From Sclerotinia nivalis (lineage: Eukaryota; Ascomycota; Leotiomycetes; Helotiales; Sclerotiniaceae): 64,000 bases of DNA. Location: contig JAPEIS010000013.1 of NCBI GenBank assembly GCA_029531795.1, positions 310,001 through 374,000 on the forward strand, given 5' to 3'. Below the pieces are notes generated by a model. It searched no databases. It saw nothing but the letters and a program-made list of their open reading frames with translations, and was not told the DNA's origin. A program made the translations under genes and the position numbers. Below are positions 11,479-24,384 of this stretch, piece after piece (within the stretch, counting starts at the first letter, position 1; the number at the start of each line of letters is the position of its first letter).

Positions 11479-12927
11479 TCAAGTCGAAATTCCAGGCCAA
11501 TCTATCATCCATAGTCAGCTCAAGCCACATCACACAAATATCACAAAGAATCAACTTACGAAATCTCGTCCTCTCCTTATTCCTCTTCGAAACTCTCACT
11601 TCATCACCAACTCTCAAAATCTTTCCCTCACCCTCATCACCCATAAATCCATATCTTCCAAAAATAGGACTATACTTCATACCCTCATCTACTCTCCTAT
11701 CTTTCATCAATAACTTCAATACTCCTTCTCCTTTGGGTGCTCCAGTTCCTTTTTCATAATCAACATTTAGGGATACACATCTTCCACAATTGGCTGTCAG
11801 GATAATTTCTTTGCCTTTATCAGAACCAAATGTTAATCCGCCCCAGTAGTCTTCATCATAGGCGGAGGGAGAACCGGAAACAATCACATTGGCGCGGAAC
11901 TTGGTGATGTCCATTTCGGTGTCACCTGGTAAACGACTTGACACATCATCACATGATGCTTCCGTGATGACAAGGTAAGGCGCGCAGTCATTGAAGGCAA
12001 TTTTTTCATCATCCTGACTTGGAATCAATGAATTGATTATAGGAATGTATTGCAAGATTTTCTTGGTGGGCGTCAAATTCATTGGACCATCAGTTGCTGG
12101 TTTTCCAGGAAGATTTCCAAGAACGAGTCGACGGTTATTGCCAGCATATGCGAGGATAACTTCATAGCCGAAGTATTTAGTGAACCATTCATTGTACTTC
12201 GCGCCCATATCATAAGCCGTGGTTGCACTCCCATGCATATCAACCTTGACTTGCTGAAGATTGGAGAAGGTAGAAGGTGAAAGTTCGATTTCTAATGTTG
12301 GACGTTCCTCGTTTAGATGATCGGCAGAGTCAGGTGAATGATAAGTAACATGAAGAGTTGAATCTTTAATGGATGTATGAAATAGGACCATTTCGGGATG
12401 ATGAGGTACATGCATATTTTGATAACGACCCCATTTAGAATCCTTATCGTGAATTCTAAGGAGCATAAACTTTCGATCGTAAGAAAAGCCTTCTTTAGTG
12501 AGGGTGGCAGAGGGAAGAGAACATCCTCGAAGAGATTTTATCGGGTAGATATAAAGCTGTACGTTGTCAGTGTGATTGCGCCTTTTGATGGAAGTATTAT
12601 GTAAATTACCTGACTGATGGTCATTTTTGGACGAGAGATAGACCTGTCCCCGATACCCGATATTAGTTCCTCAGCCTTTTGAAGTTCCTTCTCAGTCTTC
12701 TGAAGCTGCTCTTTAGCCGCCTGAAGCTCGGAATTTTTCATCGCCAGCCTGATCATTAGAGACAAACAGAACCCGATTTTGAAAAGTGATTCAAAGGGTA
12801 TCTCGCCCAAAAAAGGTACATATATCATGCGACAACCCAATTTATCGAGGCTGTCTCCCAAATAGTCCAAAATTGATTCTGAAGTTGCCGTTCCTCCGGA
12901 GCTGGAGGTATTCGTCGCTTCCATCAT
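11479..12927 (-). CDS. Membrane-anchored MOSC-domain protein (mARC/YcbX-like molybdenum cofactor enzyme)
   Basis: Exons are 12927-12610, 12556-11560 and 11501-11479, with introns of 53 and 58 nt, giving 445 residues. The N-terminus has a hydrophobic segment (about 45-62) followed by a coiled coil (about 65-95). A MOSC N-terminal beta-barrel begins near 107 (Leu-Tyr-Ile-Tyr-Pro-Ile-Lys-Ser-Leu-Arg-Gly-Cys), and a MOSC domain carries the candidate cofactor-binding Cys366 in a Gly-Arg-Cys-Val-Ser-Leu-Asn-Val-Asp motif. The last exon adds only eight residues and gives the family-typical ending Arg-Phe-His-Trp-Pro-Gly. Relatives reduce N-hydroxylated compounds with electrons from cytochrome b5; that role is inferred. 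The transmembrane segment suggests an outer mitochondrial membrane or ER location. Confidence 0.85.
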
Positions 12928-13936
12928 GAACCACTCGAAAGTTTGAAGGAGCCGTTAAAAGAATTGAATTGAAACCGATCCTATATATTGAGAATCCTCA
13001 TATGCAGTTCTGTCAAATCACTTTATTCTTTGAAATGTCGTTGAGATGTACAGGATGGATAGAGAGAGTGCTTGATCGGAATCCCCTCATTCGAATGGAG
13101 TTATCCGACGAATCAGAGAAGGCCGGATAATCTTACCCGATAAGGTGACTTTATTCTTCGAAGCTCATGAACATATCATGTCCCATCACTCCTCCTACCT
13201 TTCAACCAGCAGTGACAATAATGTGCATATCTTCTTGGGTTTTCCGTCAACTTTACGAAAACGATTGAACGTGAAAAAGACCCGCATACTTCGGGTGGTC
13301 ACGTGAATGAGTGTTTCTCCATCTTGACGGCGAAGTCAACTTAGCCAGCCAATATTCTAGAAAGGGTTAGCGATGTCGAAGAAGAATATACACAAAGCAA
13401 TACACGCCTCTTCTAACTTGACATTACAAGAATTAGAGATTGATTGAAATCACAATATCTGACTACTTCTATCAAGAATTAATAGATCCCTCCAACCCCA
13501 TCTATTCAGAAATGTAATTTCTTAATAAAGATCAACATAATCCAAATTATAAAACAAAGCTATTCTCAGAAAACTATATAAATAATAAATCCAAAATACG
13601 CTTTGACCTCTATTTTCTTTTCCAATTTCGTACCAAGATATATTACAGGAAAAATAGGGGAAACACTGATTTTATCACGTGTTAAGCTGTCAAAATCATC
13701 TCCGTTGCCAATCCAATATCCATGGAAGTACCCCGCTTCGCTTCAACCAGCTAAGTGGGATGTTTACCTCCACGTGCACCAACCATAGGACCTCAATTTC
13801 ACCCGAGCTTGTGTACCTGCAGAAATAATTAAAAAGACTTTATTATCATTGATGCATTTCAAGATGCATCCTGGATGCAAAGGGAGGCCAGCTTATGGAT
13901 TTCATATAAAGGGACCATGACTTCCTACTCTTGACG
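12928..13936. other. Divergent promoter region between the MOSC and histidine-phosphatase genes
   Basis: No gene. This 1-kb region separates two divergently transcribed starts and contains three palindromic CACGTG boxes (13300, 13676 and 13771), listed separately. Otherwise it is AT-rich and unremarkable. Confidence 0.7.
13300..13776. promoter_or_regulatory. Cluster of three CACGTG E-boxes upstream of the phosphatase gene
   Basis: Exact CACGTG palindromes occur at 13300-13305, 13676-13681 and 13771-13776, that is about 637, 261 and 166 bp upstream of the phosphatase ATG. CACGTG is the core site of the bHLH regulators Pho4/NUC-1, which induce phosphatases under phosphate starvation, and also of Cbf1 and SREBP-type factors. 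The few other copies I noticed in the window are single. Function is inferred; the boxes could also serve the MOSC gene on the other side. Confidence 0.5.
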
Positions 13937-15659
13937 ATGGAATGCTTCAGCTATCGATTCTTGATTTCAATTATTATCATGTTATCCTTAACTGTTTGGT
14001 TCAGCATTCTGTCAATTGCGGGCGCTGTCCCTGGTGGTAATTTCCCTCGTGCTACCCCGGCTCCATACTATAATCCTCAGTCAAGCACGGGATCTCATGC
14101 TGCGAGTTGGATCAACTACACTGCCGTGCCAGGATTCTTCTTACAAGATGATGCGACAACAGTTCCATCGACTTTCGATTATGTATGTATCTCCCACCTC
14201 CCTCATTAATCGAGATGCACCCTCAATTTCAGAATCCATCTCATCACACACGTATTGAGCTTTGCCAAGCTAATCAAAAGTACAGACTCAATGGAACTTT
14301 GGTCTCATTAACCGGACTTATCCCACCGACTCTCACGTCTCAGAAAATGCAACCCAATGGCGGAGATTTGAGAAATATATTACTTCTTTAAACAAGAACT
14401 CACCGAAGAATGTGAATTATAAGGTCCTGTTCATGGGTAGACATGGCGAAGGATTTCATAATGCTGCCGAGACCTATTATGGAACTCCTGCTGTAAGTTA
14501 CTGTGATTGAGAGATGTATTTATAGATAGATTGCTAATGATAAATATAGTGGAATGTATGTGCTTCTTTTAAGTAGAGAATTTACTTGCGGGATAAAACT
14601 GATGACTTCAGTGTTATTATTCCTTGATGGATGGTAATGCAACCGTCACCGTACGTAAACTACTCTGAACGTACGAAGTGAAGTTTAACATTCTCTAGTG
14701 GGCCGACGCACATTTAAATTCCAACGGAATAGCTCAGGCCCAAACAGCCGCCGACTACTGGCTTTCGCGCATCCAGCTCCAAAACATCCCACTCCCGCAG
14801 TCCTACTACACCTCTCCACTATATCGCTGTCTTCAAACTGCAAACGTAACCTTCTCCACTCTCCCTCTTCCTAAATCTCGCCCTTTCAAACCCTTAATCA
14901 AAGAACTTTTCCGAGAAGGTATCTCCGGCCATACTTGTGATCGAAGAAGTAACCGAACATTCATCCATGAATCGTTTCCCTCGTATAAAATCGAGAAAGG
15001 ATTCTCGGAAAATGATCTACTGTGGAAGGAACTTGAGGGTGAAGTTGCTACCGATCAGGATATTAGGAGTAAGAAGGTTTTGGATGAGGTTTTTGGGAGT
15101 GATGATAATACTTGGTTGAGTATTACAAGTCATTCAGGGGAAATTGCTAGTATTTTGAGAGGTATGTTTTCTCGATTTCTCGATTTTGATCGTACTTCGA
15201 GCTCTCTCTCATGGAATTCTGGACTCCAGTCATTCGGTCTTCTCTTGACAGCAGATAGCAATATCATTATGGATTGACTAGAACCCTGCTGTCGATGGAT
15301 AGACTACATATTCCAAATTGCAACCTCACACTTTCCTTCAATTCAAGTTCTATCCATTCTCATCCATTCTCATCCCAAATCATAACAATGTACTGACTCT
15401 AAGTACCACAGTCCTAAATCACCAAGCCTTCAGATTAACAACCGGATCCATCATACCTGTCCTCGTAAAAGCAGAGACTATCCACGGAAACGCAACATCG
15501 ACATCTTATCTACCAGTAAGTACTTCCTTTTCACCCCGTTGCCATACCTTGAATTAAATGCAAGAATTATTCGCGCTCATGCTGATGATAATGAATCTAC
15601 TGTAGTGGACAACTATATCAACATGTACCAGCCCTCCAGCCAACACGGCTACCCCATAA
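13937..15659 (+). CDS. Secreted histidine-phosphatase (phosphoglycerate-mutase-like) family protein
   Basis: Seven exons: 13937-14182, 14286-14492, 14550-14555, 14612-14650, 14699-15161, 15412-15515 and 15606-15659, giving 372 residues. Exon 3 is only 6 nt (Trp-Asn) and is needed to reach the family-like Trp-Asn-Cys-Tyr segment. An N-terminal hydrophobic segment (about 8-31) ending Ala-Gly-Ala looks like a signal peptide or anchor. The phosphatase signature is Arg134-His135-Gly-Glu, with the phospho-accepting His in Leu-Phe-Met-Gly-Arg-His-Gly, plus Pro-Leu-Tyr-Arg-Cys and a second His311 in Thr-Ser-His-Ser-Gly-Glu. NxT/S glycosylation sites fit secretion. The first in-frame ATG is used. The substrate is unknown; the family includes acid phosphatases. 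Three CACGTG boxes upstream suggest phosphate control (inference). The 3' end after the last acceptor is short, but in frame and plausible. Confidence 0.85.
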
Positions 15660-16780
15660 GACAAAAGAAAGCCAAATCAAGCCAACCAAAGCCGAAGAAA
15701 GAATAGAAATTAAAGACATGATAATATCATACATTTAGAATAGCTACTTACTGGTACAATCAATTCTTAATACCGAATTTGTTCTCTCTGATGGCTTTTC
15801 TTTCTGGTTTTATGTATGAGATCCACCGCTAGTATTCCAAACATCTACTGTCCACAAAATTCACTGGACCTGGGCACTATCATACCATGTATGCCTCTCA
15901 CAGATCTCATCAATGTTACCGGCATCAATAAATAATGCCCATTCCCATTCTCATCCCATCTCGCAACATTCGGTCTAAACCCTTGTACTATCTCGCTCAA
16001 TTCCACAAACCAATATCACTACCCAATTAATCCTGCACAACTCTGAAACACGCGCTCATTGCTCAACCCAAATACAGATATCAATCTCTCGTTCCTACTC
16101 AACTGCAGGATATCCAAAGTTCACCCCGCTATATTCATTGTATTCATCTCATCCCAAGAATCCCAGCCCTCGAAGTTTTAATTCGATATTACTTCTAATA
16201 ATTAGGACTTGACGATGTTGTTCAATCCAATTTTCAGAACCCTGGATGTTATATTCTGAAGTATTCCCTAGCTAAGTAATGGATACCTAGGAATGTAACG
16301 ATTTTGCAAAACTTGACCACTGCGCCAATGTTCAAGAATCTAGAATAGAAATATTGGAATTCTGGGTAGTGTACTTGCATAGTGTAATTAATGCATTCAA
16401 TCATCCTTTAATGCTATATTATAGCATGTCCGTACGTAAATGAATAACAAACCTCGAGAATTATCTATTTAGCCATCTATCCCTGAACATTGTGGCATTC
16501 TTGGAAAACTTTTGTCTTAAATAGTAAGAAGAAACACAACACCCAAAGCCGGCGTCGAATACACCTCTAGCCCACTCATAATTCAACTCCCCCAATTGTG
16601 ATGCGAGAACTACCCGGATGATTATGGTTCCTTTTTCTGGCCGTGTTCTTCGCTTTCTAAGTCTATGATGATGATAATGATAATAATTCAAAACTATAAA
16701 TCACATCCGAATCCTTTAAAATCACTCTCTTGTCCCGTCTTCTACGCCTAACATCAACGCATATATACGACTGAAACCAT
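15660..16780. other. AT-rich intergenic DNA, no gene seen
   Basis: Downstream flank of the phosphatase gene. Only short frames without coding character are present on either strand. It leads into the repeat array that begins near 16790. Confidence 0.6.
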
Positions 16781-16788
16781 TATCTCAC

Positions 16789-19030
16789 TATTTGGAACCC
16801 CTTCTTCTAAATGCCAACTCTGCCAACTCCCGATATGCAATACACGGAGGGAGTATGAGCAGCCAGCTAAATACGGAGGAGGAGAGAGAAAGGAAGGACA
16901 GATTGTATATATGCATGAGATATTGGGAGGAAAAAACATGATTTAATGATTGATGATTTGGATAGGATAGGATAGAATTATTCATGTCGGATGTAGAATA
17001 GAAATATTCACTGATTTAAATTTTTTTATAGTAAATCAACCCTCTCCCCCTCAATTTTCGATATGTAATATAAGGAGGATGGTGTATCTGCTAAATCGAA
17101 TCCGTTAATGAAATTTAAAGGAGGATAAATTGTATCTATGGGAAGGGGGGGAAGGATAATCTTATGATCTTATGATCTCATGATTAATGATTTGCAATAA
17201 CCTAGATTTAAGCTCTAAAATTGGGATCTAGGAAGAATATGTTGCCACATTGGGTTCGAGAGGGCCCAGAGGGGTTAGAGGGTGGCGTAGCGGGCAATAA
17301 GAAAGTATATATTTATCTATTAAAACCTATACTACTTGGATTTATACTGGATATACTATATTCCAACTCTACCAACTTACGATGTGCAACATAAGGAAAA
17401 TTTTAAGCTAGCTAAATTGATAGAAAGAAGACAGATTGTTATGAGAGGGTGAGGTGAGGGAAATTGATGACTGGAAATAGTTTAGATTTATCTATATTTA
17501 GAGATACAACAGAAACTTCACATTTATTTAAAAATCCTATTATAAATCAAAATTTCCAATTTCGGATATGCAATGTTATATGTATAATCAGTTGCCTAGA
17601 TTGAGTATATTAAAAAAAAAGGATAGTTTATATTTGTATGATTTTCAATGAGAAAAATGATGTCATAATTGATGATTTGGAATGGTCTAGATCGGCATTT
17701 GGAGATATATCGCCACCCAAACTAGATACTTTGGCTGGGAAAGGCACAAAAGGGTGTTGGGTAATACATGATGATTGAGAGATATGAAACAAGAGCCTCC
17801 ATCTATCTACTCGAATTTGTACTAAATTCCAACTCTGCCAACTTCCGATATGCAACATGGGAGTAGATGAAGCTAAGTAGGCCAAACACATCGATGAAAA
17901 GAAGACAGATTGTCTGTATGGGGGGTTTTGGAAGAGGAAAGTGGTAATTTCATGATTGGTAGACTTGTATAGTCTAGTGTAGGCATTTGGGATATCTAGT
18001 CTAACCCAACTACCTTGCATCAAATAATACTAGCCCGTTTGATAAACTACTGGAGAAGAGCCGCATTATACATTATATACAGAAACTCGTATTCTTGTAT
18101 AAAGATAGATATGCAACAAAAACACACATTGTTTAAAATCCATACTATATTCCAACTTACTATATGCAACATAAAACGGAAAAGAACGTAAGGCTAGCTT
18201 TAAATAATAGATGGGTTGGTGATAAGAGCACATCTATTTTAAACCTCTTTCAATTTTTATATTTATTATGAAAACAGTTGATATAAATACAGATTCTATT
18301 TTTATCAACTCGAAACCAACCGAATCAGATATTCTTATAGAAAAGCGAATACATAGAGAAAAGATTTATCTATATAGAACCATCCTTTAATCTTCTAATT
18401 CTTTATTATAGATTACAAAAATCAGATGTCATGCACAACAAATTCAGATATGCAACAAGAAAACATCTATTCATTCAAAGCCCGTGCTATTTTCCAACTC
18501 TGTCAACTTACGATGTGCAACAAAAATGAGAATGTTCGATAGTGTGATGCCAAATAGCTTGAGGTTAAAGAGGTCAAGGCTAGATAGGTCGAATCGAAGA
18601 GCCGCATTATATAAAGAAACTCGTATATTCGTATGAAGGCGATATGCAACATAAAATCTATATTCATCAAGCTAAACCAGACAGATTGAGGCCAAATGAA
18701 TTGAAATTAAAAGCTGCACTCTAAAAGCAATCTCGTATTTCGTACAAAGACGATGTGCAACATAATTAAGATGTTATGTTCAGCCAACCAGTGCAGATTA
18801 AATGAGGCCAGACAGATATTAGAAAAGAGCCGCACTATGCATAGAAACTCGGATTCTCGTATAGAAGAGATATGCAACAAAAGATATATTTAATTAATTA
18901 GCTGAACTAGTAGGTTGAAGGAAATGAAGCTCGTATATTCGTATAGAAAAGATATGCAACAAAAACATTCGTTTATTCGTTCATTATGATCCAAAACTCG
19001 TATTCTCGTATAGACAAGATATGCAACATA
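16789..19030. repeat. Diverged repeat array with the core GATATGCAACA (14 copies)
   Basis: The core (G/T)AT(A/G)TG(C/T)AA recurs in the same orientation at about 16832, 17060, 17381, 17575, 17847, 18108, 18161, 18447, 18512, 18641, 18752, 18869, 18951 and 19018. Two unit types share it. The long units (first five, spaced 190-320 bp) carry CCAACTCTGCCAACTT before the core and ACAGATTGTAT plus TGATTNATGATTTGG after it. The short units (from 18060, many about 70-120 bp apart) carry GAGCCGCATTAT, then AACTCGTATTCTCGTAT, then the core. Looser copies (GATACACAACA type) continue to about 19550. No coding capacity is seen. It looks like an old, decayed tandem family. Confidence 0.75.
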
Positions 19031-22000
19031 AAAAGAATATTTGACAACGTATGCCATATAGGTAATAATGAGGAATCTGGTCACAAATTTAGAGAAAGAA
19101 GTGGTTCTGGATAATTCCTCCCAGTCAAGGTTCTTGAGAGAAATAAGCAAGGTGGGATACACAACAAACACTCTTCAGATAGCACTTTTGACAAGTAATC
19201 AAGGCGAGATACATCCAACTCAAGTGATTGAGTCCAACTCAAGAGATTGAGTCCATCTCAATCGCTCAAATCATGCACTTAGTCAGGCCAATAACCCAGC
19301 TTACCTTCATCATGTTATCTGTTAGGAGTTCGCAAGAGCCTCTAGCCATCTTAGATAATCTTAGACTCAGTGTAGACGTTAATTTAATCAATCAATCAAT
19401 CAATCAATCAAGGCGAGATACACAACAGAAAGCTATCATATTTCCCCTCTTCCCCTCCGGAAAAGTTACTATAACAAATAACCAACAACACGTCATCACC
19501 TATACCAACTCTTCAGAAACTACAAAATAGCAAAACAGCAAGATATACAACAAACCTATCCATGATCCAACAAACTAATCAACTCACATCGGCAGTAAGG
19601 AAAAAAAGAAAAAAAAACGAAAAATCATATAAACTTTTCATCATGCCCTCATGATTATGATTTCGACAAGTCTAGTTCCCTATCCATCTACCACACTATC
19701 GAGCTCTAGGTAATTCCAATCCCAGCTCGACGTTCAATTACTCATACCACGTTACCAATACCACTAAGACGGTACAAAGTAGTCTGCCTTATGAACGGAT
19801 AACCTTTAGGATGGCCCGTTATATGGCCGATTAGATGATCTCTTAGGATGGTTTATTGTATTGTAGTTTGCGCGTCTCTGCCTGTTGCCTCTTGTGTTTC
19901 ACAATATTCTAGGATCTCAAAATCCCTTCGAAAAATGAAAAGATATCCTTCCACATACCCAACTACCTAATCAAAAACATTCATTCGTCCTACGATCCGG
20001 GGATGACGTAACATTCCTTCCATCTATACCATATCAATACATCATTACATCAGTACATCACCCTCCACCAACCCTGCGAAACCAATACAACTAAAGCAAA
20101 AAGCCACTAGCAAAAAGTAACTCAGCCACTAAACTAGTCAAGATGCCAGATGTCATTTGTCATATGTCATCGGAAATTTCCTGCAGATCCCACTACCGGT
20201 AGACAAAACAATAGTGTCGGTATTCGAACTTATATCAGCCCAACATTCTTGGCCATATCCAAAAAAAAAAAATAGTCAACAGCCCAAAAATAATCCCAAA
20301 ATAACAAATATTGATTATAATAAAAAAATGCTTCCTCTGCTCAGTAGATAAAAAACTAAAATAGTCCCAAGACCCAAGGAACTCAATCGCTCAATTGCAA
20401 CCAACACCACTAATTCTAATCTTAAATCAAGACACCGCCACACGTCAATCACGAAGATCAAAACCACATGATCAAGTCAAGAGAATTTAAAGGTAGAGAT
20501 TGGTAGATCCAAATTTGTATTTAATTCTTTGGCGTAAAGTTTTCTCCCCACAACGCGCCTTCCTCCCCTCTCCCCAGGCAAAAAAAAAAACGTCATTTTG
20601 ATATCAATATTTGTATGAGGAGCGAGATCGACGTCTTGTTCATAACAAGTATACCGTACACTTAAAAACTAACTACTAGAATCACCAAGAAGATTATTTC
20701 GTCTCATGATAGGAAAGGATTGCAGAAGTAAAAAGACGCTTAAAAGAAAGGGCATCCATCACATGAGCGGGGTAAATCTCTTACGCAATCCTAGTGCTGA
20801 AGATGATGCTTGAGAGATTTTGCCCTTGGTATTCCTTAGACTTCACTATACTAGTAAAAAAGACTTTGCATCTACTAGCACGTATATCTTCATCTCCTCC
20901 CCGATTCAGTATGTACCAATCGAAAGCCAATTAGTGCTTAAAGACCTCTAATTAGAAGGCACCCGGTGAAAAAAAGACCACCCATGGTATTGGTTGTAGA
21001 AGAGGGGTTTCAACTTTCTGCTGGTGCAGTGTATATTTATCTCGTACCTACTACCAAGAACGCAGAGATGGAACTAACATACTTGAAAATCCAAAAGAAA
21101 AGACACTTGTCAAGAGCAACTCTTGGTCGCAGGAAATTTTATCCCTCTTCCCATACATCACTATCCCAATCCAGATCCAGCTATAAAGACTAAGGAAGAC
21201 GAATAGTATTCTGAACTGAGAATGTCCCTAAATGTCCAATCCGCGTGGTCAGGCGAGCACCACCGCTGTTGTTATGACACCTTAACTCTCGCTTTTGAAT
21301 TGCTTTCTTTCCTCCTTGCCTCTCTGCGTCGTGGGCGCAGTACAATACATACCATCGTCCAAACCAAACAGAGCCGCAAGTGGCAATGTATTTAAGACCT
21401 AGCTCCAGAAGCAAACCATCAGCAGTCCGAATACCGGTACTGTGTACCAATACTAGTTGATTTCCCAGTGGCAACCAGAGAAGCGTATTACCACCCTCGG
21501 GGTAAATTGAGGACTAATGATCCCAATGCCATTGATATAGCTTGCCTTCGGTTAAAAATCATAACTCTCAACTACTCAGTGTCCACAGGACCGTACTTTG
21601 TGGTGCCACTGAATGATTGTCGGTTCAAATTAGCCGTAGATAGGTTTCTCGCAAGCTGAGTTGCAATCGGCGGCGTCGAATGGAAACAATGGTAAAGTTT
21701 CATCCCAAGATGCCTTCCCTTACCCCTTCAGGTCATGCTGTCTGTCATGTCGCGATCTGCTACGTACCTTACATGTTTGTACGCCCGTTTGTACAGCAGT
21801 AAGAATCTAGACCATTATCTCAAATATCGCCGATAATAGAATAAAACCTTTGTCTAAATCTTGCTTTGTACTTGTGTACCCACTGAGGTATATTTCCTAC
21901 TGGTTCGCGCCCGAAAATCGGAGCTTTTACACTATTAACATCCATTCAATATGACGGTGAAAATCCTCCTTCAATCCGGTCGCGTAACCTTAACGTTAAC

Positions 22001-22492
22001 GTGGGAAGAGTTCTCTAATGAACGCGTCTTTACTCTCAACTCCCCGAACAAATCAAACAGAAAAGTCGGATCGATCGGCTCTCAAAACCCACATTCGTAA
22101 ATCTCGCTGCGAGAAAGTAAATCCCAGTAAATCCCTCACTCAATAAATATGCACGGTAAGAGCGGCACATAAGATCGGTTTATTCATTTATGTTTCTCCA
22201 TTGAACATTTATGGAGTCTTTAGGGAATCTTCCGACATGTCAATACCGCCAAGTTGTAACTGTAACGCTGCAATTGAAATCATTGGATAAGTCCCACTAT
22301 CCCATAGCAATCCCCGGAGATGTTCGACCGCTGTCCCTACATGCGTCGTTTAAAAATCTCCACCTTACACCGCGGAATTAAAGTTCGCCACGTACTATTT
22401 GCGGGTTTGGTCTTTGTAGAATTCTGAAATATATTAATTGACTCGTTCAGGTAATACGCTAGAAGGGTCTTGGAAGCTGTAGAATATGCAGC
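19031..22492. other. Gene desert with degenerate repeat tail
   Basis: No gene is supported. Near 19155, 19207, 19416 and 19541 there are weak relatives of the upstream repeat core (GATACACAACA type), and a TCAA tandem tract lies at about 19388-19412. An A-run is present near 20262. The remaining sequence has only short frames without domain-like composition. No tRNA was found. Confidence 0.55.
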
Positions 22493-24384
22493 TTAGTGTG
22501 AGCAGGGCTGATTCGTGTTGTTTGTGCCACCTCCCGAGGTATCTCCAGAGTCTAGAGTTTCCTTATCATACGGCATCGATTCATTCGGATTGGGTTGTCC
22601 AAGACATACATGAATAGTGGTGATATTTGTCGATATCCCAAACCTCCACCGAGAAACATCATCCCAAAGTAGCAAGAGTTCCTTCTTTTCAATAACGTTT
22701 TTGAGCTCCAGTATTTCCCACAATTGGAGTTCTTCTTCGTATTCTCCTGTCTTCTCTGCATGTATTTGCCCGTCAACTAGTAGATCCTTCAGGCGCTCCA
22801 TATGCAACCCCGCCAATTGCTCCACAAACCAAGTTCGTGAGATGCGCTCCCGCTTTGAGTAGACGGCGCCAATAGCAAATAACCAAATCAGCCACTGACG
22901 AGATTGTTCTGTAATTTTCGCGGTAACAATTGTGGATAGAGATTCTTGAAATTGTTGTAATAGGATCGAAGGACCAGTAACGGAATGTGGAAATTCTTGA
23001 ATAATCGATTTCATGAATAGTAGAGCTCCGATACGAGTTGCTTTGTTAATACCTGAATCTTGACTTGCCCCTATGGACAAGGGAAACGATAACAATTCAT
23101 ACTCGATCCAGTAAATATCGTTGACAAAATCTCTTGGCTCGAGAAGGGTTTTGGATGAAGCAGCGAATTGTATGGATTGGTAGAAGATAGCTAGATGTTG
23201 CATTATTTCCATGAGATTTGAGTGAATTTCGCATTTGGCGAATGTAGTTGCAATGCAGGTATTGATTGCGTGGATCCTATGTGGGGGTAGAATTTGAGAT
23301 ATTGATATTTCCGAATGACTTCGTGGCTCATAGTAGAGGTATGGTTCAGCAGCATAATCAATCGCACCGGTGATATCAGACCTTGAAGACAATTAAAATC
23401 CAATTTCTCCTAATTTCTATTAGGACTACGTACCGACGAATTTTTGTCTGTATAATGATGGGTAGAGATGATATTGTGCCTCGTATTTTAATCATTTGTT
23501 GTATACCACGCATGTGAATATGCCATAAATCAGGATGACCTGTATATGCCTAAGTGAAATGTCAGTAGATATCAATTAATTACATACCAAAGTTTGATGT
23601 GAAAAGATAGGCATACTTCTCCCAAAGCCACACAAGACAGAGCAGCAATAGTACTGTCATCTGCTATTTGACCGCTTTGGAGTTTATCTTTGACATTCTC
23701 TAGAATTTTCCCTAGATGGTACACAGAATCTTCCGATTCCTTTCCACCTTGAAGCAAGGAGAGATAAAGCGCGGCAGCGTACAATATCGCATGAAACATT
23801 GCTGCATCATTGATCGTAAAACGAAACCATTCGTCTGAACATAGAGGATTTGAGGAAAGGTATTTGGACAATGGATACATTCTCGAGCTAGCATGCGTAA
23901 AATATCTGCCTAACAACCGATGTGTTTCTGGTGTCATTTCGATAGGCCATGGAGACAAGCTGAGAGCGGTTGGGAACCCGATGAGTTTTTCAATAACAAG
24001 ATCATCATTTCGATGGCCACCAGTAGATACCACTGACTGACGATCCACGACGTGTTTTATAGTTGTCGAACGGACTTTCGGCCTCCTTTTACTTTCCAGG
24101 GTCCTTTTGCTAAGGTAATCATTCCTCACATGTTTCCGTACAAACTCCCGTACCTTGACATCGGTTTTTGTTCCTTGCGAAGATGAATTGACAAATGCAA
24201 AGTTTTGACTTGATTCTCTCTCGTTATGGTGAATATCTGTGACCGAGGAAGGATAAGTTGAGGTTGGAGATTTGCTGGTTGGCACGCGACTTTCTTTGGA
24301 GAAAAATGTAGTAGATTTCCACTGCCCTTTACGTGGAATATTCCAATTCTGATACACAGAGACGGTAAAGCCTTTTCCATCCAT
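22493..24384 (-). CDS. Fungal-specific transcription-factor-domain protein without a zinc cluster
   Basis: Exons are 24384-23617, 23549-23434 and 23381-22493, with introns of 67 and 52 nt, giving 590 residues. The architecture is that of a large fungal family: a basic segment near 75-105 (Val-Arg-Lys-His-Val-Arg-Asn-Asp-Tyr), then Ser-Pro-Trp-Pro-Ile-Glu-Met-Thr-Pro-Glu, then an alpha-helical Fungal_trans_2-like region (about 150-560) with Asn-Asp-Ala-Ala-Met-Phe-His and Trp-His-Ile-His-Met-Arg-Gly spanning the first splice junction. There is no Zn2Cys6 Cys pattern, so direct DNA binding is doubtful; many family members lack it. Presumably nuclear and regulatory. The donor at 23616 was chosen over one about 30 nt further on because it gives the expected spacing before the Trp-His-Ile-His-Met motif. 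Confidence 0.8.
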
